The notes: generated by a model not told the origin, from the letters alone. 64,000 nt of DNA from Arctopsyche grandis (GCF_051622035.1 NC_135356.1:2480001-2544000), one strand, 5' to 3'; positions 1 through 11,690 are shown, counted from the first letter of the stretch. Numbers and translations are program-made.

Positions 1-711
1 TAAACGGAAAAAATGTTCAAGCGACAAAATGTTCAAAAATGTTCAAAATGTTCAACCGTATCCAATATTTTCTTATTTAAATTGAAAAAAAAAACTTTCC
101 GAGCGTATGAACTGCAGATTACATTGCATTAGTTTATATGGCAGGGCTTCTCAACCGTCTCCAAAATTTTCTTTATTTCAAATGAATAATTTAGTTTTTA
201 TCGTACACATCGCGGGCGTTATTAAATTAGTATAAATGTCAGGGGTTCTCAACCGTATCCAATATTTTCTTATTTAAATTGAAAAAAAAACTTTCTAAGC
301 GTATGAACTCCAGATTACATTGCATTAGTTTATATGGCAGGGCTTATCAACCGTCTCCAAAATTTACTTTATTTCAAATGAATAATTTACTTTTTATCGT
401 ACACATCGCGGGCGTTATTAAATTAGTATAAATGACAGGGGTTCTCAACCGTATCCAATATTTACGTATTAATATTGAAAAAAAAAACTTTCTAAGCATA
501 TGAACTGCAGATTATATTGCATTAGTTTATATGGCAGGGCTTCTCAACCGTCTCCAAAATTTACTTTATTTTAAATGAATAATTTAGTTTTTATCGTACA
601 CATCGCGGGCGTTATTAAATTAGTATAAATGGCAGGGGTTCTCAACCGTATCCAATATTTACGTATTTAAATTGAAAAAAAAAAACTTTTTAATCGTATT
701 GCAGATGTCAT
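1..711. repeat. Left inverted arm: ~197-bp dimeric tandem repeat
   Basis: About 3.5 tandem copies of a ~197-bp unit. Each unit is itself a dimer of two related ~97-bp halves that both begin CTCAACCGT; one continues ATCCAATATT (at 57, 253, 449, 647), the other CTCCAAAATT (at 157, 353, 551). The same array appears in reverse orientation at 5565-6386, and bases 1-38 are the exact reverse complement of about 6349-6386, so this is one arm of a large inverted repeat whose outer end lies before the window. The enclosed MULE transposase remnants suggest, without proving, long terminal inverted repeats of a Mutator-like element. Confidence 0.8.
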
Positions 712-715
712 TGAA

Positions 716-726
716 TTATATGTATA

Positions 727-787
<61 letters not shown>
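716..787. repeat. (TA)n microsatellite
   Basis: An almost pure TA tract with a few TGTA interruptions at its start. It sits just inside the left inverted arm. Confidence 0.95.
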
Positions 788-792
<5 letters not shown>

Positions 793-1189
793 CACCACCA
801 GCAGCATAAAACGGAACGCTTGTGAATTTTGCGACATACGTGTTTGTTCTAATCATCACTTCGTTATTTGTAAATTTATCTTAGTTATTTCTTCTGTATA
901 TTGGTAAAAAAACGTAATTCTCTAAACGTAACTATGTACAAAATACAGTTATCTTGTATGTATGCAAAATAAAACAGACTTTGGTACAAAAAACCCGTAA
1001 TATACCTGCTAAGGGTACGCCTTTGTTCATTGTGCGTCAAATGCTTTCAAACATTGAAAAGATCATGCTCAGCTGAGACCTTTTGCTGTATGATTGTTCT
1101 AAGGGTAATTATGGGTTTAATAGTTTTTTTTTTATAAAATTGATGGATTTAATATTTAATTTTGAATTTTTAAATTAACAATATCGATT

Positions 1190-1562
1190 CTTCAGAAATT
1201 GGTCGCTGCAGGGATATTTACGCCGAAAAAAAACTTTGATATTTGAAAGCGAAGAAGGTGTCCATGCGAAAAATTGCCAGAACAGAGTGTTTCGGTAAAC
1301 ACAGTTTCGAGAATAACTCCGGAGTTTAGTTCTTGTACTAACTTCTCGGTTTTGGCTTGGAGACCTTGAAGGGCTTTCAAGAACTTCCACAGGTTTGGAA
1401 ATTGGGCTCCAATTGTATAGCCAACTTTCATATGGAAGCCTTCCACTTCGTTGTCCGTTTTTCCATAATTATGTAATATTCGGTCTCGAACATTCCATAT
1501 GTCTATGGAAGCTACACGAGGTTCACGTCTGACATATGGCCAAATGCGCAAGTAACGGGTTG
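1190..1562 (-). pseudogene. MULE transposase C-terminal fragment (inverted)
   Basis: The minus strand is open for 129 codons and reads ...IDIWNVRDRILHNYGKTDNEVEGFH..., then ...FPNLWKFLKALQ.... The WNV, T-N-x-x-EGFH/EGWH and LWKFL pattern is what I recall from the region after the catalytic core in insect Mutator-like (MULE) transposases. There is no start codon context or zinc-finger domain, so it is a fragment. The preceding part of the same protein lies immediately downstream on the opposite strand (1563-1824), so the gene is rearranged. The family call rests on remembered motifs, not a search. Confidence 0.6.
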
Positions 1563-1824
1563 CTTTTTCCATCTGTCCCAAAGTACCTACAGAAAAATCC
1601 AGGAATTGGGATTATCTGAATTTTACGATAATCAGGAAAATGCAATTAAATTTAAAATGGTATTGGCATTAGCATTTGTTCCTCCAGAAAATGTAGTCGA
1701 AAGCTGGGAGGAACTCCTCCAAATTCTCAACCCATGGCTATTGGCACAAGAACGAGAAATCCAACAGAAGGTCGATGATTTCCTCATGTATTTTGAGGTT
1801 AATTACATTGGGAAAATCATTTAA
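1563..1824 (+). pseudogene. MULE transposase middle fragment
   Basis: Reads HLSQSTYRKIQELGLSEFY, then ALAFVPPENVVESWEELL and ends near YFEVNYIGKII. The H-x-x-Q, LQELGL and LAFVPPE-V-E-x-W-x-E-L pattern is typical of the stretch just before the WNV/EGWH region in insect MULE transposases. Here that following region is on the other strand and upstream (1190-1562), so the two halves are head to head instead of collinear. The frame starts without a credible ATG and stops shortly after YIG. Confident it is transposon-derived; the subgroup is less certain. Confidence 0.6.
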
Positions 1825-2429
1825 CCAACCCTAACTACATAAAAAATGTTAAGATTCCTAGAAAAAGATTTGGTCGAAGCATATGCGCTTCAATACTTCG
1901 AAGACAATAGGTTCTTTTGAGCTGAAAAATAAAATTCGATTTACAATCATTTTATTTTAACCATGCATTTTTTTTCTCAACGTGTGAATTTGATTAGCAA
2001 AAAGTTGAATTTGATTTACAAAGGAGTGAATACGTAATAAATAATAAATGTAATTATTTAAAAATTCATCATTATCAGTATATAATAAAAAGAAGACAGT
2101 AGACATTTCCATGTTTTAATATTCATATAAATTATTGATATATTAATTATCTATTAACATATGTACAGTCCATCCTAAAATGCCGATGTAACACAAAACC
2201 GGACTACGGAATGACCTTAAAAACAAAATTAATTATGGTTGAAAATTATAATACATTGCTTGAAAGATAGTCTTCTTGATAAATATTGTGGTTCTAGCTT
2301 ATTTGCCATAATTTTAAAGCCTATAAAATAATTTTTCGTAAACTGGTCAAGTACGGTTTGCATATTGCAAGATAAGGTTTTTTCTATATTCATTGAAGCT
2401 CAGGGTGCTGTTAGTGCTAAATTAAAAAG

Positions 2430-3640
2430 AACCAGGTCGGTGTTTAATTTTTACGACCCCCCCCCTCGGTTTTTTTTTTACTAAAAAAAATTCGGGTGTG
2501 ACCAACCCATGACTTTATCTATGTATTTGAGGAATATAAGAAGGTAACAAAACAAAATTCGATATTGAACTGATGACTATGATAGCGATACAAATTGAGC
2601 GCAAATGTATGGAAACTTGCACAAAACAAAAAAAGTTCTACTTCCGGTTGTCAGATTTTGTTCAAATTTTTTTTATTACTAAAAATCACTATCAGTATTA
2701 TACTCATTAAATATCAAGAAAATAAAAATAATTTTAAGGGTCAAAATAAAATAATGAAATATTGTTTTAAAAAAAAATACTACTTCCGGTTTACAAATTC
2801 TGACCAAAACCCTACCAGCTCTAAGTTAGTACATAAAGGATAGAAATATAAATTTTCAGCTTAATACGTTCAGGGGTGTGGACAGAGTAGTAGCAACATT
2901 TTCAACCTTTCTAAGAGGAAAAAACCCACTTCCGGTTTATAAAATTTAATAATTTTTTTTTCTTTTCATCAAATTGCTACAAGAATTATACTTGAATTTT
3001 TTGTGACGAAAACACATGTTAAAGGGGTCGAAAAAAATAGTGGAAGAAAAATCGTACAAGAGTAAACTGCCACTTCCGGTTGACAGATACTTATTAAATT
3101 TTATATATAACTTGGTATTAAGCTTAAACTTTTAGATATGAAATTTCAGTTCAATAAACCAAAAGGTTTCTGAGAAAAACATAAAAAACCTCGATTCTCT
3201 AGAGTAAAAGTACTACTTCCGGTTCAGATAGAAATATTTAAAAAATATAAGGTTATAAAAATTATTATTTCTATCATATTTAAAAAAAAATCAGTCTGAT
3301 TCAGTTAGTGGTTTGGGAGATAATTGAATTCAAAAACTTAAAAAAAGAGGACACCTATAAGGGGAGGTACCATTTCCGGTCAACTTAAAAATTTGAAAAA
3401 AAATTACGACGTGTCGATAAGAATTTCATTAACCGATACTAAGTTTCATTTCGATAGGACTAACGGTGCTAAAAATATCCCCAAAATACACACACACACA
3501 CACACATTTTTTCTAGATCATGAATACCTGATCAGCGATCGATTCTGAGTTCGAATCAGTCAAAATCTCGAGTTCGAATTTTCGTATGATCACAAAACTT
3601 CATCTATTATTACTAAGTACATAGATAAAGTAATAAGTTG
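2430..3640 (+). mobile_element. RTE-like retroelement 3' region with CTTCCGGTT repeats
   Basis: Non-coding stretch in which the decamer ACTTCCGGTT (or a close variant) recurs about every 140-155 bp, at roughly 2640, 2780, 2930, 3072, 3218 and 3373. It ends in a block (3528-3632) containing GATCGATTCTGAGTTCGAAT and a tail with ACATAGATAAAGTAA. The same ending is found at 53528-53625 and, inverted, at 63903-64000; the CTTCCGGTT part recurs at 58545-58960. The repeated, abruptly ending 3' block suggests a non-LTR retrotransposon tail; no reverse transcriptase is visible here, so the class is an inference. Confidence 0.5.
3488..3508. repeat. (CA)n microsatellite
   Basis: About ten CA dinucleotides within the RTE-like tail, upstream of its conserved 3' block. 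Confidence 0.95.
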
Positions 3641-4935
3641 TATCCTAATATTGGTAGTTCAAATATTTATAAAAAAAATCAAATAATAATAAATATTCTC
3701 ACTTGAACTAATCTCTTCAACATCTTTGATTTTGCCTAATCCTCTTCAACATCTTTGATTTTGCAAAACCCGTGTTTGTGTGTCAACAGTAACATTTCCT
3801 TTTAGCAATTCTAAATCCATGTATGTCAAAAAACTATCAAATTTTAACATGTGAATTTAGAGATCAGTATTCATTTAAGCTGAGTTCCCTCATTTTATGT
3901 ATCCTCAAGTGTGTATGGTCAATAGTTTAAAGAATGTTTTCTTTCGAAGTTTTGGGTGGTTTTAGATAAAAAAGCCAATAAATTTCACTAAACGTCTTTT
4001 AAGTTTTGAATGTGCTCAGATTACTATTCGAGTGTTAGAACGAGATTCTGCTCACAATATTTGGAATACAAAATTTTATGTGAAATTTTAGTCAAAATAT
4101 TTTTTAATTGTACTCGAAAAACAATGTTTATATCAATCAAAGTGCCAGGGTGGCGATTTGATTTAAAAGTTATATTATTAAACTTTCTAGCCATAACAAT
4201 AAAACAATAACAACAAAATATTTCTTAACAATAACAATAAAACTTGACTCTTATATATAGTTCAATGCACGACATTTTATAATACATACACTTTTTTATA
4301 ACACGCTTTTCACTGTGTCAATAGAATGCGAATTGCGAAATGCGAATAGAATGCGAATGCGCTCATCTATCCACTGAGGTTTATGTAATTAATGAGAACA
4401 CACGTTCAACATAGGCATTTTGCGGTGGGATGGTGAACAAGTATTGTTAACTTGATAACCTTATTAGAACTTTATAATACCAGAGTAATTATAAATTAAT
4501 TATATACATATATGTATATTTTTCTATAATAAATGTGATCGAGCTTATCAACTGTGAATAGCTAAAAATTATTATTCCATTGCTACAAACCGACGTTGAA
4601 GAGGACATTGAAGAGATTTCGAACCCACCATTTGCCTATTGTCCTAGGGTTTTACGCAAAGAAAAAAATGCATTCAATAGCCTCTAACATGAGGGTAGTA
4701 AAATTTTATAACCCATTTGTCTTTTTACATATTTTCGTCCATTTGTGTAGACAATTCATCTGTCAATCATAGAACTAATTTCAAAATATATTATTGTTTT
4801 GCCATCTCTATTCAACGCGCGTGATTTTTTTTACATTTACATTTTAATTGTCTTTTACATGTCAAAATTAAATTTTGTATGCAACCCTTACGCATAATAG
4901 TTAGTTGTAAATGATGCAATATTAATGTGAAACAT
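3640..4935. other. Non-coding stretch, possible short inverted ends
   Basis: AT-rich, with no credible coding frame. A direct repeat CTCTTCAACATCTTTGATTTTGC occurs at about 3713 and 3741. The related motif in inverted orientation, GTTGAAGAGGACATTGAAGAGATT, is at about 4594-4617, which could mark the two ends of a ~0.9-kb element; no target-site duplication was recognised, so this is only a suggestion. Confidence 0.3.
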
Positions 4936-5003
4936 AAAGGAGGTATGTAAAAATAATTTTAGCTGTAAATTTCTAATGTCTGCCTTTTTTACATACCTCC
5001 TTT
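4936..5003. repeat. Perfect 18-bp inverted repeat (hairpin)
   Basis: The arm AAAGGAGGTATGTAAAAA at 4936-4953 is the exact reverse complement of 4986-5003, with a 32-base loop. It may be a short foldback MITE or the core of a larger one; no flanking duplication is evident. Confidence 0.75.
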
Positions 5004-5507
5004 TTTCTACAATACAATGTCCGATTCATACATTTGTTTTTTGCTAAACACTAAGTAAAATCTCTCCATCGTTAATCCGAATAGTCGTAATTCGAGACTT
5101 GACTGTAAAATAATACATTAAATTTATCTAAATTAATATTTGATATTCTTGCCTTATAATTGTATAATGAAATATTAAGTTTAAAAAAAACTTTCATTAT
5201 ACATATAGCTTGCGAATGTACACTAGAAGACTTATTTGCAGAAGAAATAAAATAATTGCATTTTTAAACAAAATTTTGGAAAAAAATTATGTGAATTTGA
5301 TTTAGAGACGCCGTAAAGGTCACATTCAATGTTAAAACTCGAAGTACACGTGACCGCTGGCTGGGAACTGTTTTATCAAAATAAAACGTGGCGTTCAACG
5401 TTTATTTATTTATATATTATCTTAGCTATAAAGCTAATTTTAAAAATACATCTTAATTACTTAACTCTAAATAACTCTAAAATTTATAATTATCTTATAT
5501 GTACTGT

Positions 5508-5539
5508 CCCTCACAGAGGTCTTCGCACCTCTGTGAGGG
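5508..5539. repeat. Perfect 13-bp stem hairpin
   Basis: CCCTCACAGAGGT (5508-5520) pairs perfectly with ACCTCTGTGAGGG (5527-5539) around the loop CTTCGC. It lies a few bases before the right inverted arm. It is GC-rich compared with its surroundings, so a conserved element end or structured RNA is possible; no function can be assigned. Confidence 0.8.
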
Positions 5540-5564
5540 TGTTAAACTAATTCAATGACATACG

Positions 5565-6386
5565 CTTAAAAAGTAATTTTTTCAATTTAAATAAGTAAAC
5601 ATTGGATACGGTTTAGAACCCCTGACATTTAAACTAATTCATTGACATCTGCAATACGCATAAAAACTTTTTTTTTTCAATTTAAATAAGAAAAAATTGG
5701 ATACGGTTGAGAGCCAATGTCATTCATACTAATTTAATAACGCCCGCGATGTGTACGATAAAAAGTAAATTATTTATTTGAAATAAAGTAAATTTTGGAG
5801 ACGGTTGAGAAGCCCTGCCATATAAACTAATTCAATGTAATCTGCAGTTCATACGCTTAGAAAGTTTTTTTTTTTCAATTTAAATACGTAAATATTGGAT
5901 ACGGTTGAGAACCCCTGTCATTTATACGAATTTAATAACGCCCGCGATGTGTACGATAAAAAGTAAATTATTCAATTGAAATAAAGAAAATTTTGGAGAC
6001 GGTTGAGAAGCCCTGCCATATAAACTAATGCAATGTAATCTGGAGTTCATACGCTTAGAAAGTTTTTTTTTTCAATTTAAATAAGAAAATATTGGATACG
6101 GTTGAGAACCCCTGACATTTATACTAATTCAATGACATCTTAAAATGATATTCAATGAGTCACAATGACATTCGCTTAAAATGTAATTGTTCAATTTAAA
6201 TAAGAATATGTTGGTACGGTTGAGAACACCTTTAATTTATAATAATTTAATAACATCCGCGATCTATACGATAAAAAGTACCATATACATCGATAAATAT
6301 AATACAATAAAAAGTTACTTTTGCCATTAAAATAGGATAATTTAGGATTTTTGAACATTTTGTCGCTTGAACATTTTTTCCGTTTA
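5565..6386. repeat. Right inverted arm: ~197-bp dimeric tandem repeat
   Basis: Reverse-complement counterpart of 1-711. The two half-unit signatures alternate: TTGGATACGGTT (about 5603, 5697, 5896, 6092) and TTTTGGAGACGGTT (about 5793, 5992), followed by the blocks also seen in the left arm. The outermost unit (from 6130) is more diverged. Together with the left arm it brackets ~4.85 kb containing the MULE fragments. Confidence 0.8.
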
Positions 6387-6520
6387 CATTTTGTCGCGGG
6401 TACATTTTGTCGCGGGTACATTTTGTCGCGGGTACATTTTGTCAGTGCACTAATTTTCGGGTACATTTTGTCGTTGAACATTTTGGACTTGCACCAATTG
6501 TCGCGTCCCCCCTCGCGCCC
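6387..6520. repeat. Short tandem repeats at outer end of right arm
   Basis: CATTTTGTCGCGGGTA is repeated three times (6387-6434), followed by diverged versions ending in ACATTTTGTCGTTGAACATTTTGG and TTGTCGCGTCCCCC. These are the outermost sequences visible of the inverted-arm element; the matching left end lies outside the window. The following CGCGCCCCCCCTTCGCCCACT resembles a string inside the hAT element at 39075-40584 (near 40310). Confidence 0.65.
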
Positions 6521-6763
6521 CCCCTTCGCCCACTTGAGCAATTAGTCGAGAAATTAGAAGCTCTAGTCTCAATTCGTCAATATATTATATGTATATATGT
6601 ATAATATGTATGACAGTTTGGCTTGCCTATATATTTCATAAAATTCTCGGATTTTTTATAATTAAAGTACAGATAATCACAAATTACAAATATTAGTTGC
6701 GAGCGTGTCGCGATTTGAATAGGAGTTTCAGGAAAAAGTGGCAACTTTGAATTCTTATTCGCT

Positions 6764-6832
6764 GTGAAGAAACCAAAATTAATTTCTAGCCATAGCCTAA
6801 ATACGAAGGAGCGCGCACCGGTGGGCTTATGA
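6764..6832 (+). repeat. Dispersed repeat shared with 58404-58475
   Basis: GTGAAGAAACCAAAATTAATTT followed by CACAGCCT-like bases, AAATACGAA and GAGCGCGCACCGGTG is found almost identically at 58404-58475 in the same orientation. No element ends are clear, so it is an unclassified interspersed repeat. Confidence 0.65.
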
Positions 6833-7140
6833 TAAACAATCCAATTTCACTGCAATAGTTGACTATTGGGCGATCTTTTTAAATTTATTAATCGCCGAAT
6901 TTGTTTGCGTCTGATTTTGAGCTAACTCTGGTTCATATGACTTTGTTTAACTATCAATACAAGTAATATTTTCCGGCTCTTGTAATATTTTCCGAAAGCA
7001 ACTCTCACTGTTTTTTTTTCTTGCATTTTTTAGAACTTTGGAGTGGATGAGCGCTGCAACCGAGTCCTGCAAATGAGCCTCGACCTTGCACTCAGTTGAA
7101 TAAAGTAAGTTCTACATTCAGCATAAAATTAAAATGAACT

Positions 7141-7779
7141 TTAAGGGGTTATTCTAAGAGTCTAGAGGCATGAATTGTAGGTATTTTATTTATAAATGTT
7201 TGAAGAGTACATAAAAAAAAATTCAAAATTCAAAAAGTTACAGGCTGATGAAGTGGCGCGTCAAAAGGGCGCGTCAAAAAAATGGCGCGCCCTGGTTTAC
7301 ACGATTCCAACGTTCATAGTTATCTGATATAAAAAAAAAATGAATTCTTAATCCAAACAAATGCTGCAATCGAAATAATTTTTTTCGCAAAATAATGGCT
7401 GTTTGAAATGAAAAGACCATTTTTAACCAGTTTTTTTGACTTTTCTGAATTTTTTAAAAATAGTAAAAATTTTAATTTTGTTATGGTTCTAGTTCGTGCG
7501 ATAGAGTAATGTATAGAGAAGCCTCACACCAAATTTCAAGTAAAACTTGAGATACCATGTCAACCGTCTCGAAAAAAGTACTTTCGAGAAAAACGCGTTT
7601 AAAGTTTCGGGTAAGGTTACGCGCCGGTTAGATGCCACGTCACTGAAGCAGCGATATCTCCGAAAATAATTTGGATTTTAAAAATCCGCTTAAACATATT
7701 CTTAAAGGTTTAAGCTCTGAAAATATGAAAGAAAAAAAAATCGATTTTTTCAAATTTCTAAACTAGAATACCCCCTTAA
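7141..7779. mobile_element. piggyBac-like non-autonomous element
   Basis: Starts TTAAGGGGTTATTCTAAG and ends CTAGAATACCCCCTTAA, giving imperfect inverted ends of about 18 bp (consensus GGGGGTATTCTAG) enclosed by the tetranucleotide TTAA on both sides. TTAA is the hallmark target site of piggyBac-type transposons. It is 639 bp long with no transposase frame, so it would depend on an enzyme supplied elsewhere. The interior includes tandem GGCGCGTCAAAA-type repeats (7252-7290). Confidence 0.65.
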
Positions 7780-7999
7780 AAAAACTAAGACTGACTATAA
7801 ATATATGTATTACATGTATACTTGTTTTTTTTATATACAGTATCCGAGTCAATCAATAACAGTAAATATTTTTTTAAATATGGAAAGCAGCTTGTCGTGT
7901 TTAGAAGAATTAAGAGTCTTCGCATCTTCAAAAAGCAGATCAAATGTTGCATAATACAAAACGAGCGCATTTAAAAGGTAGTCAAGATTTCTCGTCATT

Positions 8000-8320
8000 T
8001 CTTTAATCGTGATTTTTCGAATGCCTCATTGTTATCGGATGATTTCTACATGTGTGCGAGTCGATTCAATTTTGTCAACCAGAAATTTAGCTAAAATGTC
8101 TCATAACACTACATATGTGTTTACCGGTTCGGTGATTACTGGTCACAAAGACACTAAAATCTCTAAAACGCAACATCTGGCAGCCGAAAAGTCCATCATA
8201 CTAACGATAACTATAATACTAACGAGAACTTGAGTGCCAAATATTGTGTATTCGCGATTTTAATGGCAAAAATTGTCTTTGTGACCACCGCAATGTGACT
8301 AATAATCCAATTACCATGTG
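8000..8320 (+). repeat. Dispersed repeat, inverted copy at 60200-60480
   Basis: Strings such as CATCTGGCAGCC, AAGTCCATCATACTAACGAT and GTCACAAAGACACTAAAATC appear as reverse complements at 60260-60370, and weaker similarity extends to both sides. An old transposon with two surviving copies in this window is likely; class unknown. Confidence 0.6.
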
Positions 8321-9130
8321 TTGACCGTACATGTACGGACAGTTTCTGTTGCAGAAACTTCAACGAATGATCTCTTTCCATTACTCATTATTACAATGAA
8401 TGAATATATGTACATATGTATGTGTGTATGCTGTAACATTGTAAAAAAACGTAGTTTTAACTAATATTCGATGACAGTCAAGAAGTATCATGTGTTAAAA
8501 CATGTGTGTATATACTTATGCAGTTTCAAATTATGAAAGTCACCAAGTTGTCTTAGATGTGTAAATACATATTTTCGCTGTCTGTATGTATGTATGTAAA
8601 TCTACAAAATATTAAGGATAGAAAAAAATGCCTTTGTGCATCCATATATTCTATACCCATACATATATTCTCAATAACGAGTTCATCATCAGAAAAACAT
8701 GCTATGTAAAGTTTAATGACAATAGTTTAGTGTATACATAAAGAGTAAGGTCACAGAAATCCTGAATGTATGTAAGAATTGCATAATATATTTTACTTTA
8801 ATCTATGTAAATATAAACATATGTATCTACATACTTATTATGTATAATATAGAAAAAAGTTTCAATCACAAATTCGATCTTGTTGCTCTCAAACTCTTCT
8901 TTGTCTTTGGAGCTGCAGCTTCGGATACAGAATACAATCTCGATTTAGAATCACTTCGTTCTACGAAAAGATTGCGTTAATTTTTAAACATTGGTGGTTA
9001 AGTGTGAGTAAACTTTCAAATTCTGAAAGACACTGTCTGTCATTGTATGAAATTAATCAAAATATGTATAGTCAAATGTCCGGTTTACACTCAATTCTCA
9101 ATCGGTTAATGTATATAGTATTTTTTCTTA
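8320..9130. other. AT-rich spacer before satellite array
   Basis: Contains short (ATGT)n/(ATAC)n runs and no credible coding frame or RNA gene. It ends where the first, diverged satellite unit begins (ACAATACTGCGAG at about 9143). Confidence 0.6.
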
Positions 9131-11030
9131 ATCGTATAAAACAATACTGCGAGTAATATCGGCATCCGGCGTTATCATGACTTATCGTTATCACCATCGA
9201 ATGTACATACTAAGGTGATGTCACGATATCATAATTGCTCTCGATATTGGAGGTGTCTAGACTTAAAGCTGACGTAGTCATATTCTGCTCTCGAAACATT
9301 CTAGTCGTTCTCACTGTATTATAATGTGATGTGCGATTTACTATTTATTTAGTGCGTCTTTCGTTTTGATGTTAGTAATAAAATTAATAATATGGGGTGT
9401 ACATGTATGTATGTGATTTGATAAAATACATAACATGAAAGCACTAAGATCGGCACCTCTGGCCGATCACATTTGTATGCTTTTATCTTAACATGCAATT
9501 TTTTATTCAAGCTTACTTGGGACAGTATTTGTACACCATTTTTGTAATTAAATTTCGACTTTTCGATGATAGATAAGTCCAAATCGATACATAGAAAGAC
9601 AAGTCCAATCAAGTAAACGAAGCGTTGTAGTTGAATTATACTTATGCAACTACAAAAATAAATCGAGTAGATGATTTAAGACAAATTTCACATTTTTGTA
9701 CTTTTATCCCGGCATGCAATTTTTTATATTTCTCGAGTATAGGTTTTTGAGTAAATGATTTCACACTTGTAATGCTTTTCACAGTTTTGTTGTGGATAAT
9801 TTTCTGTGCGAAGATTCCCTTAGGAGTGTGTGTTTATCTAAAAACATATCCAAGACGAGGAGTGCCTCCATTTCAAAGAGGCTATGCAAAGAAGCTATGC
9901 ATAATGTTATCACATGAATATTATTTACGTTTCCAATAGATTCAATACATATTTGAATCTAGTCGATGGAAGCTTCGCTCTATATAGCCTCCATAACGAA
10001 GAAGCTGTCTGGGCTTCAAGCTCACTTAAGACAGTATTTGTACACCATTTATGTAATTAAATTTCGACTTTTTGATGATAGAAAAGTCAAAATCGATACA
10101 TAGATAGACAAGTCCAATCAAGTAATCGAAGCGTTGTAGTTGAATTATACGTATGCAACTACAAACATAATCTGACGAAAACAAACGTCATCGTCGAACG
10201 TTCAAATCGGACAATTATCGACATAACAATGAATCTCTTCTGCTAAAAGTAGATTCTGTAGCCCTATTGTTGTGATATTTACTACAAGGGCAATCAGCCA
10301 ATCCTTAAAGGTCACTTTCTTTTTCTCTTTTGATACGATTGGATATTCAATGTCCTTAAAAATGGAGCAAAGTGTAACGGGTTTACGTGCACTCGTGTCT
10401 CTGTCTCCTCGCTTGTTGAAATATGCGTACAAGCTTGATCAAATCGTGATCTGTGAAATTCCATAGATTCCAAATATTTCAAAGTGATCCATTATTGAAA
10501 CAAGCCAGAGAAACGTTAGCTGTTTACATTTCTTCGAGTTTTTCGTTACAAGATGAATCAAAATTGAATAAATCGTCCACAAAACGGACAATTTTCAATC
10601 TTTAAACTTGAAACGTACTCTCGTTCTCAGTTTAATGGATACGTGTCGTCCTCATTCGTGTAAACAATACTGCGAGTTGTTTCGACATCATCTGTTTTCA
10701 TGACTTATAAACATCTGATGCAGGTGATATCACGACATACCGATTGCTCTGGATACTGGAGTTGTTCAGAGTTATGAAGTCGACGTTGTCTTGTTCTCCT
10801 CTAGAAACTTTATAGTCGTTCTCATTTAATTATAATGGGACATGCAATTTACTATTAATTTAGTGCGTCTTTCGTTTTGATGCTAGTAATAAAATTAATA
10901 ATATGGGGTGTACATGTATGTATGTGATTTGATAAAATACATTACATGAAAGCACTAAGATCGGCACCTCTGGCCGATCACATTTGTATGCTTTTATCTT
11001 AACATGCAATTTTTTATTCAAGCTTACTTG

Positions 11031-11690
11031 GGACAGTATTTGTACACCATTTTTGTAATTAAATTTCGACTTTTCGATGATAGATAAGTCCAAATCGATA
11101 CATAGAAAGACAAGTCCAATCAAGTAAACGAAGCGTTGTAGTTGAATTATACTTATGCAACTACAAAAATAATTCGAGTAGATGATTTTAGACAAATTTC
11201 ACATTTTTCTGCTTTTATCCCGGCATGCAATTTTTTATATTTCTCGAGTAAAGGTTTTTGAGTAAATTACTTCACACTTGTAATGCTTTTCACAGTTTTG
11301 TTGTGGATAATTTTCTGTGCGAAGATTCCCTTAGGAGTGTGTGTTTATCTAAAAACATATCCAAGACGAGGAGTGCCTCCATTTCAAAGAGGCTATGCAA
11401 AGAAGCTATGCATAATGTTATCACATGAATATTATTTACGTTTCTAATAGATTCAATACATATTTGAATCTAGTCGATGGAAGCTTCGCTCTATATAGCC
11501 TCCATAACGAAGAAGCTGCCTGGGCTTCAAGCTCACTTAAGACAGTATTTGTACACCATTTATGTAATTAAATTTCGACTTTTTGATGATAGAAAAGTCC
11601 AAATCGATACATAGATAGACAAGTCCAATCAAGTAATCGAAGCGTTGTAGTTGAATTATACGTATGCAACTACAAAAATAATCTGACGAA
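11031..11690. repeat. Internal direct repeat pair within a satellite unit
   Basis: Representative unit. Copy 1 runs about 11031-11175 (from GGGACAGTATTTGTACACC to GCAACTACAAAAATAA) and copy 2 about 11540-11684 (from AAGACAGTATTTGTACACC), offset 509 bp and differing at a handful of positions (for example TTTTTGTAATT versus TTTATGTAATT; AGAAAGAC versus AGATAGAC). Exchange between the two copies would remove 509 bp, which is the length missing from the short units. Confidence 0.9.

Noticed and set aside
5329..5513. Solo LTR (TG...CA)
   Set aside because: No target-site duplication, no primer-binding site or internal domain, and no second copy in the window.
10202..10466. Repeated 64-, 76- and 111-codon frames in the satellite units as real tandem genes
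   Set aside because: Identical recurrence is explained by DNA homogenisation; differences between units mostly change the protein, there is no recognised domain, and no promoter or splice context is evident.
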